This document shows positions 1 to 8,242 of a stretch of 64,000 nt of DNA, piece by piece. The notes under the pieces were generated by a model, which searched no databases, was not told where the DNA came from, and saw only the letters and a list, made by a program, of their open reading frames with translations. The stretch's first letter is position 1, and every line of letters begins with the position of its first letter. A program made the translations under genes and the position numbers. The DNA is from an uncultured Pelagibacteraceae bacterium (GTDB lineage: Bacteria > Pseudomonadota > Alphaproteobacteria > Pelagibacterales > Pelagibacteraceae), in contig CACMSB010000001.1 in the NCBI GenBank assembly GCA_902616245.1, positions 472,334 to 536,333 of the forward strand. Direction: 5' to 3'.

Positions 1-294
1 TAAATTAATTTCACTAAAATTATTTAAAGTTTTTATAATTTGTGACATCATCTCACCATTGCCTGCACCCAGTTCTATAATATTAATTTTTTTTGGCTTT
101 TTTAAATTCTCCCAAAATGAAATTAACCAAATAGATATCATTTCTGAAAAAAGAACAGATATATTGGGAGATGTTATGAAATCACCTTTTTTTCCGAAAG
201 GATTTTTTTTAATATAATAACCATTATCTTTGTCATACAAAGATTTGTAAATAAATCTATCCAATGAGATTTTTTTATTGTGTTCTATTAGCAT
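1..294 (-). CDS. MidA/NDUFAF7-type SAM-dependent methyltransferase, N-terminal part
   Basis: This gene reads leftwards and runs off the window edge, so only its first 98 codons are present. The fragment contains GDFITSPNISVLFSEMI near residues 37-53 and the glycine-rich SAM-binding motif ELGAGNGEMM near residues 75-84, both typical of the MidA/NDUFAF7 (former DUF185) class I methyltransferases. In mitochondria NDUFAF7 methylates an arginine of a complex I subunit; the substrate of bacterial members is less clear, so I do not assign one. The start ATG lies at 292-294, inside the last codons of lgt, giving a 20-base overlap that implies co-transcription and translational coupling with lgt. Family assignment is from motif recall and the C-terminal domain is not visible. 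Confidence 0.8.
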   Translation of the reverse strand, partial: MLIEHNKKISLDRFIYKSLYDKDNGYYIKKNPFGKKGDFITSPNISVLFSEMISIWLISFWENLKKPKKINIIELGAGNGEMMSQIIKTLNNFSEINL

Positions 295-1051
295 TTTTAT
301 AATAGATGATAATTAATCCGCAGGTTAGTGCTATACAACTTATTATTTGCCCCATACTCAAATTGAAAAATAAATAACCTAGTTGTTGATCTGGTTCTCT
401 GAAGAACTCGATAACAAATCTAAAAAATGAGTATAAAATTAAAAAATAACCTGAAATAATACCAGGTGTATTCCTTAATCTATTAAACAACATTCTTAAA
501 ATAATAAATAGAATAACTCCCTCAAAAATTGCTTCATAAATTTGTGAAGGATGTCGATTTAAATCATCAATTTTTATAAACTTTACCGACCATGGTACAT
601 TTGTTTCTATGCCATAAAGTTCTGAGTTTATGAAATTTGATATTCTTCCTAAAAAAATTCCTATAGGAGAACAAACAGCAACCACATCTAAATAAATAAA
701 AATATTTTGATTTTTATTTTTGCAGAAAAAATAAGTTCCTATAATAATTCCAATTAGTGCACCGTGAAAAGACATGCCTCCTTGCCAAATTTTTATAATC
801 TCAACTGGATTACTAATAAAATAAATTGGGTCATAAATAATTACATATCCAAGTCTTCCACCAAGGATAATACTTATGATCAAATAAGTTATATAATCAT
901 CAAAACATTCTCTCTGAGAGTTATCTTTGATTAGTTTGTTTTTTGCAAAATACCAACCAAATACTAAACCAAATATATAAGACAAGGAATACCATCTAAT
1001 TTCTAATGAAAAGATCTCAAAAGCGACTGGGTCAAAATTATTAATAAACAT
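275..1051 (-). CDS. lgt: Prolipoprotein diacylglyceryl transferase
   Basis: Lgt moves the diacylglyceryl group of phosphatidylglycerol onto the lipobox cysteine of prolipoproteins, the first step of bacterial lipoprotein maturation, in the inner membrane. The 258-residue length and multiple hydrophobic segments fit the family. Visible signatures are GGRLGYVIIYDP around residues 64-75, GGMSFHGALIG with the conserved histidine around residues 91-101, and the LGRISNFINSELYG signature region around residues 133-147. The C-terminal FRFVIEFFREPDQQLG stretch is also typical. It is the upstream member of a pair with the MidA-type methyltransferase, and is divergent from the UbiK-like gene with a 48-base gap. 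BamD further along the window has a lipobox and is a probable client. Confidence 0.95.
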   Translation of the reverse strand: MFINNFDPVAFEIFSLEIRWYSLSYIFGLVFGWYFAKNKLIKDNSQRECFDDYITYLIISIILGGRLGYVIIYDPIYFISNPVEIIKIWQGGMSFHGALIGIIIGTYFFCKNKNQNIFIYLDVVAVCSPIGIFLGRISNFINSELYGIETNVPWSVKFIKIDDLNRHPSQIYEAIFEGVILFIILRMLFNRLRNTPGIISGYFLILYSFFRFVIEFFREPDQQLGYLFFNLSMGQIISCIALTCGLIIIYYKNANRTQ

Positions 1052-1099
1052 TTAATTGTAATATTATAAATATCACTTAAACTTTGATAAGAAATTATT

Positions 1100-1342
1100 A
1101 TGTCAAAATCAAGATTCGTATTTGATAAATTTGCAAAATTTTTGGAAGAAGGACTGGTCAATTACAAAGATTTTAGTGATGAAGTCGTAAATATTTTACG
1201 ATCAAAAAAAGAGGAAATTATTCTTAAAATGAATTTAGTAAGCAAAGATGAAATAGATATATTAAATAAAAGAATTGAAAAATTAGAAAAAAAAATTGCT
1301 GAAAAAAAAATTAAAAAAAAAACTAAACGGGCAAAGAAATAA
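1100..1342 (+). CDS. ubiK: UbiK-like accessory factor (BMFP family)
   Basis: An 80-residue protein with an amphipathic N-terminal half and a strongly charged C-terminal coiled coil (roughly residues 50-70, LNKRIEKLEKKIAEKK), ending in a lysine tail. This is the architecture of the BMFP/YqiC (UbiK) family, whose enterobacterial member forms a trimeric coiled coil, binds membranes and helps assemble the ubiquinone biosynthesis enzymes UbiJ and others. The phrase FDKFAKFLEEGL near the start resembles family members. In alphaproteobacteria this small gene commonly sits divergent from lgt, as here. Its 3-prime end overlaps the convergent histidine kinase gene by 20 bases. The exact role in SAR11 is inference, because such a short sequence carries little signal. 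Confidence 0.7.
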   Translation: MSKSRFVFDKFAKFLEEGLVNYKDFSDEVVNILRSKKEEIILKMNLVSKDEIDILNKRIEKLEKKIAEKKIKKKTKRAKK

Positions 1343-2645
1343 TAACTTTTAATCCACCTAAACTAGACTTATCAAATTTAAGATCGCCTCCATGTGATTT
1401 TACGACATCTGATGATATAGCTAAGCCAAGGCCAACACTAGACTTTGTTTCTGATCTACTTTTGTCAATTTTATAAAATGGTTTCAAAACATTTTGATGT
1501 TCCTTCTGTGGTATTCCTGGACCATCATCCTCAATTGAAATATTGATAGTTGATCTTCCTTTTTTTAAATATAATTCAACATTGTCAGCAAATTTTAAAG
1601 AATTATCTATAAGGTTATTAATACATCTGCTAATTAAGTTCTTTCTTCCATCAAAATAAACCTTTTCTTTTAAAAAATATTTTATATTTGGTTTCTCATA
1701 CTTTTTACAAATATCTTCAATAAGAACAGAGATATCAAACGTTTCGGTTTTATCTTTTGCTCCAGATCTTGCGAATTGAAGATATTCATTTAACATTTTT
1801 TCCATTTCATCTACATCTCTTGAGAGTTTTTCTACAACGCTTTTATCTTTAATCATCGCTATTTGAAGTTTTATCCTTGTCAGAGGTGTTCTTAAATCGT
1901 GGCTGATACCGGATAGCATCTCAGATCTTTGATTAAGATGTCTAATTATTCTTTTTCTCATTTTGTCAAACTCTAAACCAGCTTTTCGGATTTCAAGTGC
2001 TCCAGAAGGTCTAAATTCGTCAATATCTTCTCCTCGACCAAATTTTTCAGATGCCTCTGCAAGTTTAGTTATGGGTCTAGTTTGATTCTTTAAAAAAATT
2101 ATTGCTACAGCTATCATTAACAATGCTGGCAATGTTATCCAAAGACCAAATAATCTAGCCGAACTCGTAGTTAGTCTATCCCTTGGAATATAAAATTGAA
2201 AATATCCTTTTGAATATCCTATTTTCAAATCAACAACATCTTTGAAGTTTGTTGTATCAAACCAATAAGTTAAATTTTTTTTCTTTAATTCCCTTCTTAG
2301 TGATCGATCCACTGGACTGAACCATCTTTCTGGTATTTTATCTGGTAAGATTTTATCTTTTTCGTATTTGATATTAAATCCCAAGTGTTCTTTGAATAAA
2401 ATTATTATAAAATCTTTGTTCGTTTCATCGTTATCATAAGCGTCTACAAAAGTTTTGACTTCTGAGACTAATGCTCTTGTCATTCCGGAATTAGTTTTGA
2501 TCCAAAGACTATCGAAAAAAACTAAAGAGATAGTTATTTGCATAACTACTATTGGAACAGCGACTATGAGTAAACCTCTATAAAAAAGTCTTTTAGGCAA
2601 GATATTTTTTATATATTTATTCAATCCATAAAACATAACCTTCAC
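1323..2645 (-). CDS. envZ: EnvZ-type sensor histidine kinase
   Basis: A 440-residue inner-membrane two-component sensor. Two membrane segments (about residues 23-45 and 166-186) flank a periplasmic sensor region of about 120 residues. After a HAMP region (about 187-240) comes the DHp helix with the phospho-acceptor motif SGISHDLRTPLTR, histidine at residue 249, then the ATP-binding domain with an N-box (NNLIDNSLKFA) and G-boxes (DDGPGIP, GLGLAI). The organisation matches EnvZ. It is the third gene of a MarR-OmpR-kinase operon and overlaps the upstream regulator gene by 29 bases, so the start may be Met1 or Met4. The signal sensed cannot be read from sequence; osmolarity is the precedent for EnvZ only. 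Confidence 0.88.
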   Translation of the reverse strand: MKVMFYGLNKYIKNILPKRLFYRGLLIVAVPIVVMQITISLVFFDSLWIKTNSGMTRALVSEVKTFVDAYDNDETNKDFIIILFKEHLGFNIKYEKDKILPDKIPERWFSPVDRSLRRELKKKNLTYWFDTTNFKDVVDLKIGYSKGYFQFYIPRDRLTTSSARLFGLWITLPALLMIAVAIIFLKNQTRPITKLAEASEKFGRGEDIDEFRPSGALEIRKAGLEFDKMRKRIIRHLNQRSEMLSGISHDLRTPLTRIKLQIAMIKDKSVVEKLSRDVDEMEKMLNEYLQFARSGAKDKTETFDISVLIEDICKKYEKPNIKYFLKEKVYFDGRKNLISRCINNLIDNSLKFADNVELYLKKGRSTINISIEDDGPGIPQKEHQNVLKPFYKIDKSRSETKSSVGLGLAISSDVVKSHGGDLKFDKSSLGGLKVIISLPV

Positions 2646-3294
2646 CTCTTATTGTTTGTAAATAATTTGGGCTTTTGGGGTTTTCTTCAATTTTCTTTCT
2701 AAGTCTTGTGATTATTACATCAACTGATCTTTCTTTATCAATTTTTATAAGATTTCCAATTTCCTCTCTTTTAAATATTTTTCCAGGAGAATTAACCATT
2801 TTATCTAAAATTATTTTTTCTGTATTATTGATTTTTATTGATTTATCGTTTTTCAAAATAAACTGCTTGTTAAGATCTATTTCAATTTTACCAAATTTAA
2901 ATTTTCTTTTTGTATTTCTAAATTTAGTTTTATTTAAGATATTATTAATTCTAAGTATTAATTCTTTAGGTTCAAAAGGTTTTGGAAGGTAATCGTCTGC
3001 ACCAATATCTAAACCCTCTATTCTCTCTGAGGCCTCACCTTTTGCTGTTAAAAGAATTATTGGGGTTGAAATTTTGTCTTTATTTTCTTTTGTAAATTCC
3101 AAACCACTTTTGCCTGGCATCATTATATCAAGAACTATTAAATCAAATTTTATAACTTTTACTTTTTCATGAGCATCTTCGGCACTATTTGAACTGGTTA
3201 CGAGGTAGTTATTTTGAGATAGGTATTCTTTGACTAATTCTCTTATGCCATCATCATCATCTACAACTAAAATATGTGCTTTAAATTTTTCCAT
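2617..3294 (-). CDS. ompR: OmpR/PetR-type response regulator
   Basis: A 225-residue OmpR-family transcription factor. The receiver domain (about 1-120) has the acidic pocket VDDDD at 11-15, the phospho-accepting aspartate at residue 56 in VLDIMMPG, and the conserved lysine in LLTAKGEA. The C-terminal winged helix (about 130-225) ends RGEGYVLWIE, with the usual RxxG-Y wing. Alphaproteobacteria often carry this regulator next to a MarR-type gene (petP-petR in Rhodobacter), the arrangement seen here. It overlaps the upstream marR gene by 14 bases and the downstream kinase gene by 29, so the three are almost surely one operon. The regulon is not evident. Confidence 0.88.
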   Translation of the reverse strand: MEKFKAHILVVDDDDGIRELVKEYLSQNNYLVTSSNSAEDAHEKVKVIKFDLIVLDIMMPGKSGLEFTKENKDKISTPIILLTAKGEASERIEGLDIGADDYLPKPFEPKELILRINNILNKTKFRNTKRKFKFGKIEIDLNKQFILKNDKSIKINNTEKIILDKMVNSPGKIFKREEIGNLIKIDKERSVDVIITRLRKKIEENPKSPNYLQTIRGEGYVLWIE

Positions 3295-3724
3295 TAATTA
3301 TTTTTTTTAAAACATTGTCAAAACTGACAACCTCATTTGCTTTTGATGCTGAGAATGCTTGATAAATTCTTTTCTTTTGAGCCGAGAAAATTTCATTAAA
3401 TAATTTCTCTCCTTCTTCTGTTAAGTAGACATGCTTTATTCTCGTATCTACTTGGTCTTTTTCATATTTTATAGCTTTTAAATTTATTAAATCTTTCAAA
3501 ACTCTATTCAAACTTTGCTTTGTAACTTTCAATTTTCTTAAAAGTTCTGATATTGTGATACCCTCATATAATGAAATTAGATGAATAACCTTGTTATGTG
3601 CCACACCTATGGAGTATTTATTCAACACATTTCTAGCATCTGAGACCGTCTCTCTGTAGCCAAGAAATATTTTTTCAATATATTGTTTGAGATCATCATC
3701 TTTTAAATATAAAAGTTTTTTCAT
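3281..3724 (-). CDS. MarR-family transcriptional regulator (PetP-like)
   Basis: A 147-residue winged-helix regulator. The helix-turn-helix lies at about residues 55-80 (ITISELLRKLKVTKQSLNR) and the basic wing follows in DTRIKHVYLTEEGEKLF, the DxR wing motif characteristic of MarR proteins. Flanking helices would form the dimer interface. It opens the marR-ompR-envZ operon and is divergent from ilvE, with only 59 bases between the two starts, so any operator here could affect both directions. The pairing with an OmpR-type gene recalls petP-petR, which in Rhodobacter affects expression of photosynthesis and respiratory genes; that function is not shown here. Confidence 0.8.
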   Translation of the reverse strand: MKKLLYLKDDDLKQYIEKIFLGYRETVSDARNVLNKYSIGVAHNKVIHLISLYEGITISELLRKLKVTKQSLNRVLKDLINLKAIKYEKDQVDTRIKHVYLTEEGEKLFNEIFSAQKKRIYQAFSASKANEVVSFDNVLKKIINGKI

Positions 3725-3738
3725 ATTGGTAAGTTATA

Positions 3739-3767
3739 TTGACATATTATATATACAAATATATTTT
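3739..3767 (+). promoter_or_regulatory. Probable ilvE promoter
   Basis: A perfect TTGACA -35 hexamer at 3739-3744 is followed after 17 bases by TATTTT at 3762-3767. Initiation would fall near 3774, giving a leader of only about ten bases before the ilvE ATG at 3784. The surrounding DNA is almost pure A and T, so the -10 is weakly defined, but the -35 match and spacing are good. Confidence 0.5.
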
Positions 3768-3783
3768 TTTATAAAATTAAATA

Positions 3784-4665
3784 ATGATACCTTTCGATAA
3801 ACGATCAGGAAAAATTTGGTACAATAATGAGCTTGTTGAATGGCAAGATGCAAAATGCCATGTAATCAGTCATGGACTACATTATGCAAGTTTAGTTTTT
3901 GAAGGTGAAAGAGTATACGACGGAGAAATATTTAAGCTAGAAGAGCATACAGATAGATTATTTTATTCTGCAAAAAGATTAGACATTAATATTCCTTATA
4001 CAAAAGATGAAATAAATGAAGCTTCTAAAAAAATAGTGGCGGTTCAAAATATTCAAAATGGATATGTAAGACCATTTGCGTGGAGAGGAAGTGAGATGAT
4101 GGGTGTGTCTGCACAGAAAAATACAATTAATGTAGCAATAGCTACGTGGGAATGGCCTGCATATTTTGATCCAAAATTAAAAGCTGATGGAATAAGATTA
4201 AATATTTCTAAATGGCGAAGACCGGCTCCAAATACTATTCCTTGGGATGCAAAAGCAGCTGGATTATATATGATTTGTACTCTTTCAAAACACGAAGCTG
4301 AACAACAAGGGTATTCTGAATCATTAATGTTAGATTTTGAAGGTAATGTTGCAGAAGGAACAAGTGCAAACATTTTTTTTAAAGATAAAAATAATGAATT
4401 ACATACACCAACACCAGATTCTTTTTTAAATGGTATTACAAGACAAGCTGTAATTGAATTAGCCAAATCAAAAAATATTAAAGTTCATGAAAGAAAAATT
4501 TCTCCAGATGAACTAGGTAATTTTGATGGATGTTTCTTAACTGGTACTGCAGCTGAAATAACACCTGTTGCAAGCATAGCAGATCATAAATACAAAATTT
4601 GTGATGTTATATTAGGATTATCAAAAAGCTTTGATCAGTTAGTTAGACAAAAAAAAGCTGCCTAA
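3784..4665 (+). CDS. ilvE: Branched-chain amino acid aminotransferase
   Basis: A 293-residue fold-type IV PLP enzyme that transaminates between glutamate and the 2-oxo acids of leucine, isoleucine and valine, the last step of their synthesis. Signatures are SHGLHYASLVFEGERVY near residues 29-45, YVRPFAWRG at 94-102, the PLP lysine at residue 157 in PWDAKAAGLY, and the phosphate-binding VAEGTSANIFF and GITRQAVIELA stretches. Length fits the family. It is monocistronic, divergent from the marR operon, and its stop overlaps the convergent pgsA stop by four bases. No neighbouring branched-chain biosynthesis gene is present. Confidence 0.95.
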   Translation: MIPFDKRSGKIWYNNELVEWQDAKCHVISHGLHYASLVFEGERVYDGEIFKLEEHTDRLFYSAKRLDINIPYTKDEINEASKKIVAVQNIQNGYVRPFAWRGSEMMGVSAQKNTINVAIATWEWPAYFDPKLKADGIRLNISKWRRPAPNTIPWDAKAAGLYMICTLSKHEAEQQGYSESLMLDFEGNVAEGTSANIFFKDKNNELHTPTPDSFLNGITRQAVIELAKSKNIKVHERKISPDELGNFDGCFLTGTAAEITPVASIADHKYKICDVILGLSKSFDQLVRQKKAA

Positions 4666-5246
4666 TCCTTATTATCTTCAGATATTGCATGGTCTATTCC
4701 TTTTCTAAGATAATCATATCCAGTATAAAGTGTTAAAAACGCAGATAGCCACAAAATAATAATGCCAATTGTTTGAGCATTATAATCTTGAAAATTTATT
4801 AATTTATTTCCTGTTTCCCCAGTCAAAAGTATTGCTATCGAAAACATCTGCAAGAATGTTTTAAGTTTTGCTAAATTAGAAACTGGAAGCTTTATTTTTC
4901 CTTTTGCTAGAAATTCTCTTAAACCTGAAATTAGTATTTCCCTTGTAAGAATTATAATAGCTGCAATAACTTCGTAATTTTTTATTGTTTGGTCCATAAC
5001 TAATAAAATTAACGCAGTCGCAACAATAATTTTATCTGCAATAGGATCTAAAAGTTCACCAAGTTTAGACTCTTCTTTAAACATCCTCGCTAAAAGGCCA
5101 TCTAAAAAATCTGTAAATGAGGCAATTAAAAAAAGAGCAAATGGTATAACGTCTCCATAAAATCCAGGAAGGTAGAATGTAAAAACAAATATTGGAACAA
5201 TTATTATTCGTCCAATTGTTAAATAATTAGGTATTTTAAATTTCAT
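4662..5246 (-). CDS. pgsA: CDP-diacylglycerol-glycerol-3-phosphate 3-phosphatidyltransferase
   Basis: A 194-residue integral membrane enzyme that makes phosphatidylglycerol phosphate from CDP-diacylglycerol and glycerol 3-phosphate, the committed step to phosphatidylglycerol. The CDP-alcohol phosphotransferase signature DxxDGxxAR...GxxxDxxxD is complete in [17 protein letters not shown] and [10 protein letters not shown] (about residues 46-74). Several hydrophobic helices follow. It overlaps the upstream uvrC stop by four bases (ATGA), and a uvrC-pgsA pair is also seen in enterobacteria. Its product supplies the substrate for Lgt encoded at the left edge of the window. Confidence 0.94.
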   Translation of the reverse strand: MKFKIPNYLTIGRIIIVPIFVFTFYLPGFYGDVIPFALFLIASFTDFLDGLLARMFKEESKLGELLDPIADKIIVATALILLVMDQTIKNYEVIAAIIILTREILISGLREFLAKGKIKLPVSNLAKLKTFLQMFSIAILLTGETGNKLINFQDYNAQTIGIIILWLSAFLTLYTGYDYLRKGIDHAISEDNKD

Positions 5247-7078
5247 TCGTGAAAGAAATTATATATTTTTTTTGCAACTTTTTCCTCAACTCCATCAACT
5301 GATTTTATTTCATCTAAACTAGCTGATTCCACAGCTCTGGCTGAACCAAAATGATTTAATAATGCCCTTTTTCTGATAGATCCAATACCATCAATTTGAT
5401 CTAATAATGATTTGCTTATGCCCTTTTTTCTTTTTGCTCTATGAGCACTTATTGCAAATCGATGGGATTCATCTCTCAGTCTTTGTAAAAAGAATAAGGT
5501 TGGATCATTTTTCTCAAACTTGAACTCTCTTCCATTATGAAAAAATGTTTCATTTCCACTATTTCTCATTTTACCCTTTGCTATTGCTACAATCGGAATT
5601 TCATGTAAACCAAGCTCATTCATCGCTTCTCTGGCAACGGAATATTGACCTTTCCCTCCATCAATTAAAACTAAATCAGGGAAAGTTAAATAATTATCTT
5701 TCTCTTGAACTGCTCTTTTAAATCTTCTGTTAAGAACTTCTTTCATCATTCCATAATCATCTTGAGCGTTTTTTTGAATTTTTATATTAAATTTTCTATA
5801 CCTTTTTTTAACGAAACCTTCATCACCATAAGTAATTAAAGCACCCACACTATTTGTGCCTTGAATATGGCTATTATCATAAACCTCAACTAAATTAATA
5901 CTAGTTTCAAGATTGAATTTTTTTGATACTGCATCGAAAAGATCTCTATTATTCTGACTCTCGTAAAGTTTTCTATTCAAACTATCTTTTGCATTACTTA
6001 TTGCTTGATTTATAACTTTTAGTTTCGTCCCTTTTTTTGCAACAGTAATTGTGATTTGTTTACCTTCTTTTTGTGTAAGAGTTTTTTCAATTAATTCCTT
6101 CTCTTTAATTTCATTTGATAAAATTATTGAAGATGGCACGCTTTTATTTTCATAAAATTGAGAGACAAAAGAATTAATGATATCACTTAGATTTTCTTCT
6201 GGATCATGCTTTGGAAAAAAAGCTTGATTACCCCAATTTTGTTTTGACCTATAAAAAAAAACTTGAATACAAGTTTTTCCCGACTCTTTATATCCCGCGA
6301 TAACATCTGCTTCGACTAAATTTGCTTCATTAATTCTTTGAGAAGATTGGATAATATTTAATGATTTAATTCGATCTCTTAATATTGCTGCTTTTTCAAA
6401 GTCTAAATCCTCACTAGCCTTTTCCATTTGATTAGATAAGCTTTTCTGAATTTTTCTAGATTTGCCTGACACAAACTCAATTGCATCATCAACAGTTTGT
6501 TTATAATCACTCTCAGTTACGTAACCAACGCAAGGTCCTGAACATCTTTTAATTTGATAAAGTATGCATGGTCTCTCTCTATTTTTGAAAACAGTATCAT
6601 CGCAAATTCTGAGATGAAATATTTTTTGGATCATTTTTATAGTCCAATTTGCAGATCCAGCTGATGCAAATGGTCCAAAATAAAATCCTTCTTTGCCTTT
6701 TTTCCCTCTGTGCCTTTTGATTTGTGGCCATTTATCTTTGTCGCCTATAAAAATAAAAGGAAAGGATTTGTCATCTCTTAGTAAAATATTAAATTTTGGT
6801 TTAAACTTTTTAATTAAATTTGCCTCTAAAAGTAAAGCCTCACTTTCATTTGAAGTAGTAGTAATTTCCAGTCTTTTTGTTTGAGAGAGCATTCTCTCAG
6901 TCCTAATGATATGACTTTTCTCTGATACATAACTTTTAAGTCTGTTTGGAAGGTTTTTTGCTTTACCCACATAAAGAATTTCTCCTTTTGAATTTAGCAT
7001 CCTATAAACACCTGGCAACTTAGGAACCAAGGGCAATTCTTTTTTAATTACTTCTTTACCTATATCAGAGCTGATCAT
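5243..7078 (-). CDS. uvrC: Excinuclease ABC subunit C
   Basis: UvrC makes the two incisions in bacterial nucleotide excision repair after UvrB has loaded on damage. The 611-residue length equals that of standard UvrC. Domains in order: GIY-YIG nuclease (about 18-95, [11 protein letters not shown] then [10 protein letters not shown]), a cysteine-containing middle region ([17 protein letters not shown]), a UVR UvrB-binding motif (about 203-238), the RNase H-like second nuclease (about 385-540, [12 protein letters not shown] and [10 protein letters not shown]), and tandem helix-hairpin-helix motifs at the C terminus ([21 protein letters not shown]). It is in one operon with uvrB, an SDR gene, folB and pgsA. 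Confidence 0.96.
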   Translation of the reverse strand: MISSDIGKEVIKKELPLVPKLPGVYRMLNSKGEILYVGKAKNLPNRLKSYVSEKSHIIRTERMLSQTKRLEITTTSNESEALLLEANLIKKFKPKFNILLRDDKSFPFIFIGDKDKWPQIKRHRGKKGKEGFYFGPFASAGSANWTIKMIQKIFHLRICDDTVFKNRERPCILYQIKRCSGPCVGYVTESDYKQTVDDAIEFVSGKSRKIQKSLSNQMEKASEDLDFEKAAILRDRIKSLNIIQSSQRINEANLVEADVIAGYKESGKTCIQVFFYRSKQNWGNQAFFPKHDPEENLSDIINSFVSQFYENKSVPSSIILSNEIKEKELIEKTLTQKEGKQITITVAKKGTKLKVINQAISNAKDSLNRKLYESQNNRDLFDAVSKKFNLETSINLVEVYDNSHIQGTNSVGALITYGDEGFVKKRYRKFNIKIQKNAQDDYGMMKEVLNRRFKRAVQEKDNYLTFPDLVLIDGGKGQYSVAREAMNELGLHEIPIVAIAKGKMRNSGNETFFHNGREFKFEKNDPTLFFLQRLRDESHRFAISAHRAKRKKGISKSLLDQIDGIGSIRKRALLNHFGSARAVESASLDEIKSVDGVEEKVAKKIYNFFHE

Positions 7079-7490
7079 GGCTTCTTTTTTTAGAAATTTG
7101 GATCCCTACTGAGCTGCAATCCTTCATTATTTCTAATTTTTCGATTTGAAGAGTAATTTTATCTATTCTTTTATCTTTGAATAGCTCATCAAAAACATCT
7201 TCTGCCAATGTTTCAAGAAAATTGTAATGTTTGTTTTTTACTAGTTTTTTAATTAATTTTACTATTTTAGCATAATTCACTATCGATTTAATATCTTTAT
7301 CATTCGATGGCTGTTTATCTTGATAATTTACTTCTAAATTAAATTTTACTTTTTGAGGTTTTTCTTTTTCAAAATCAAAATAACCAAGTTTTAATCCCAA
7401 TATTAATTCTTTTATTAAAACTTTTTTTTCGTAATTAAATAAGCTCTTTGTTTTATTTATTTTAACAATCTTTAAGTTATTCTTTTTCAT
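7065..7490 (-). CDS. folB: Dihydroneopterin aldolase (FolB) family protein
   Basis: A 141-residue protein with the FolB tunnel-fold pattern: [31 protein letters not shown] split over about residues 24-54, where the family has a G-x-x-x-x-E-x-x-x-Q-x-x-x-x-[DE] pattern, then [28 protein letters not shown] (the LxE substrate-binding segment). FolB converts 7,8-dihydroneopterin to 6-hydroxymethyl-7,8-dihydropterin in folate synthesis. Its start overlaps the SDR stop by four bases and its end overlaps the uvrC start by 14. The N-terminal 20 residues are an extension relative to typical 120-residue members. Epimerase or related activity is possible, as substrate residues were not checked in detail. 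Confidence 0.8.
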   Translation of the reverse strand: MKKNNLKIVKINKTKSLFNYEKKVLIKELILGLKLGYFDFEKEKPQKVKFNLEVNYQDKQPSNDKDIKSIVNYAKIVKLIKKLVKNKHYNFLETLAEDVFDELFKDKRIDKITLQIEKLEIMKDCSSVGIQISKKRSHDQL

Positions 7491-8242
7491 TCCTTACCAC
7501 CCATTATGTCTGGAGTTTGCCAGTTTAAGTTTTGGCCACTATCAATTGCTAAAACTTGACCGGTAATAGATCTATTTTTAATAAAAAAGTCAACAGCATT
7601 GCATATTTCTTCTACATTTGTCTGTCTTTTAAGAGGTGTTGCCATGTATTGTTTTTTAAAGTGTTTGTCAGACTGTCTTTTATTTTTAATAGTTGGACCC
7701 GGAGCAATTCCATTCACTCTTATATTCGGAGCAAGGCTCATGGCGCTAGTTTTGGTTAAAGTATAAAGACCAGATTTACTTAATGTATATGAAAAAAAAT
7801 ATGGAGTTAACTTGAATACTCTTTGATCAATTATATTAATAATATTATTATTTTTGCCCCTAGCATTTTTCGCAAAACCCTTTGATAATAAAGCTGGCGC
7901 TTTTAAATTTGCTTTTAAATGGCTTTCCCAACTTTTTGTTGTGAAATTTTCAAGTTTATCGTTCTCAAATAATGAAGCATTATTAATTAAACAATCAAAA
8001 TACTTCAACTTTGATTTTGAAAATTTAAGCATTCTTTCTATTTCTTTTTCTTTAGTTAAATCTGCTTTTGCTAAATAAATTTTTGTACCACTTTTAATTA
8101 AATCTTTTTTAAGATTTTCTGCTTTGGACTTAGATTTGTTATAATGGATAACAATTTCAATATTAGGTCCAGATAATTTTTTAGCTATCGCAGCCCCCAT
8201 TCGAGTTGCTGCTCCAGTAATTATTATCTTCCGTGCTTCCAT
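7487..8242 (-). CDS. SDR-family oxidoreductase, possible pteridine reductase
   Basis: A 251-residue short-chain dehydrogenase/reductase. The Rossmann cofactor motif appears as [15 protein letters not shown] (about 10-24), followed by NNAS (about 87-90) and a catalytic YTLSK motif (tyrosine and lysine four apart, about 154-158). NGIAPGPT follows, as in the FolM/PTR1-like group where a substrate loop with basic residues follows. An HYNKS segment after the second strand suggests NADP use. Its place between uvrB and folB, overlapping folB by ATGA, makes a pterin or folate substrate such as dihydromonapterin or dihydrofolate attractive, but this is inference from neighbourhood. It overlaps the end of uvrB by 19 bases. 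Confidence 0.75.
   Translation of the reverse strand: MEARKIIITGAATRMGAAIAKKLSGPNIEIVIHYNKSKSKAENLKKDLIKSGTKIYLAKADLTKEKEIERMLKFSKSKLKYFDCLINNASLFENDKLENFTTKSWESHLKANLKAPALLSKGFAKNARGKNNNIINIIDQRVFKLTPYFFSYTLSKSGLYTLTKTSAMSLAPNIRVNGIAPGPTIKNKRQSDKHFKKQYMATPLKRQTNVEEICNAVDFFIKNRSITGQVLAIDSGQNLNWQTPDIMGGKE

Noticed and set aside
3739..3758. TTG-N14-CAA between marR and ilvE as a MarR operator
   Set aside because: Only the outer TTG and CAA pair; the inner positions do not, so it is no real palindrome.
4053..4466. 137-codon frame antisense within ilvE
   Set aside because: It lies wholly inside a confidently identified gene and has no start signal or recognisable product.
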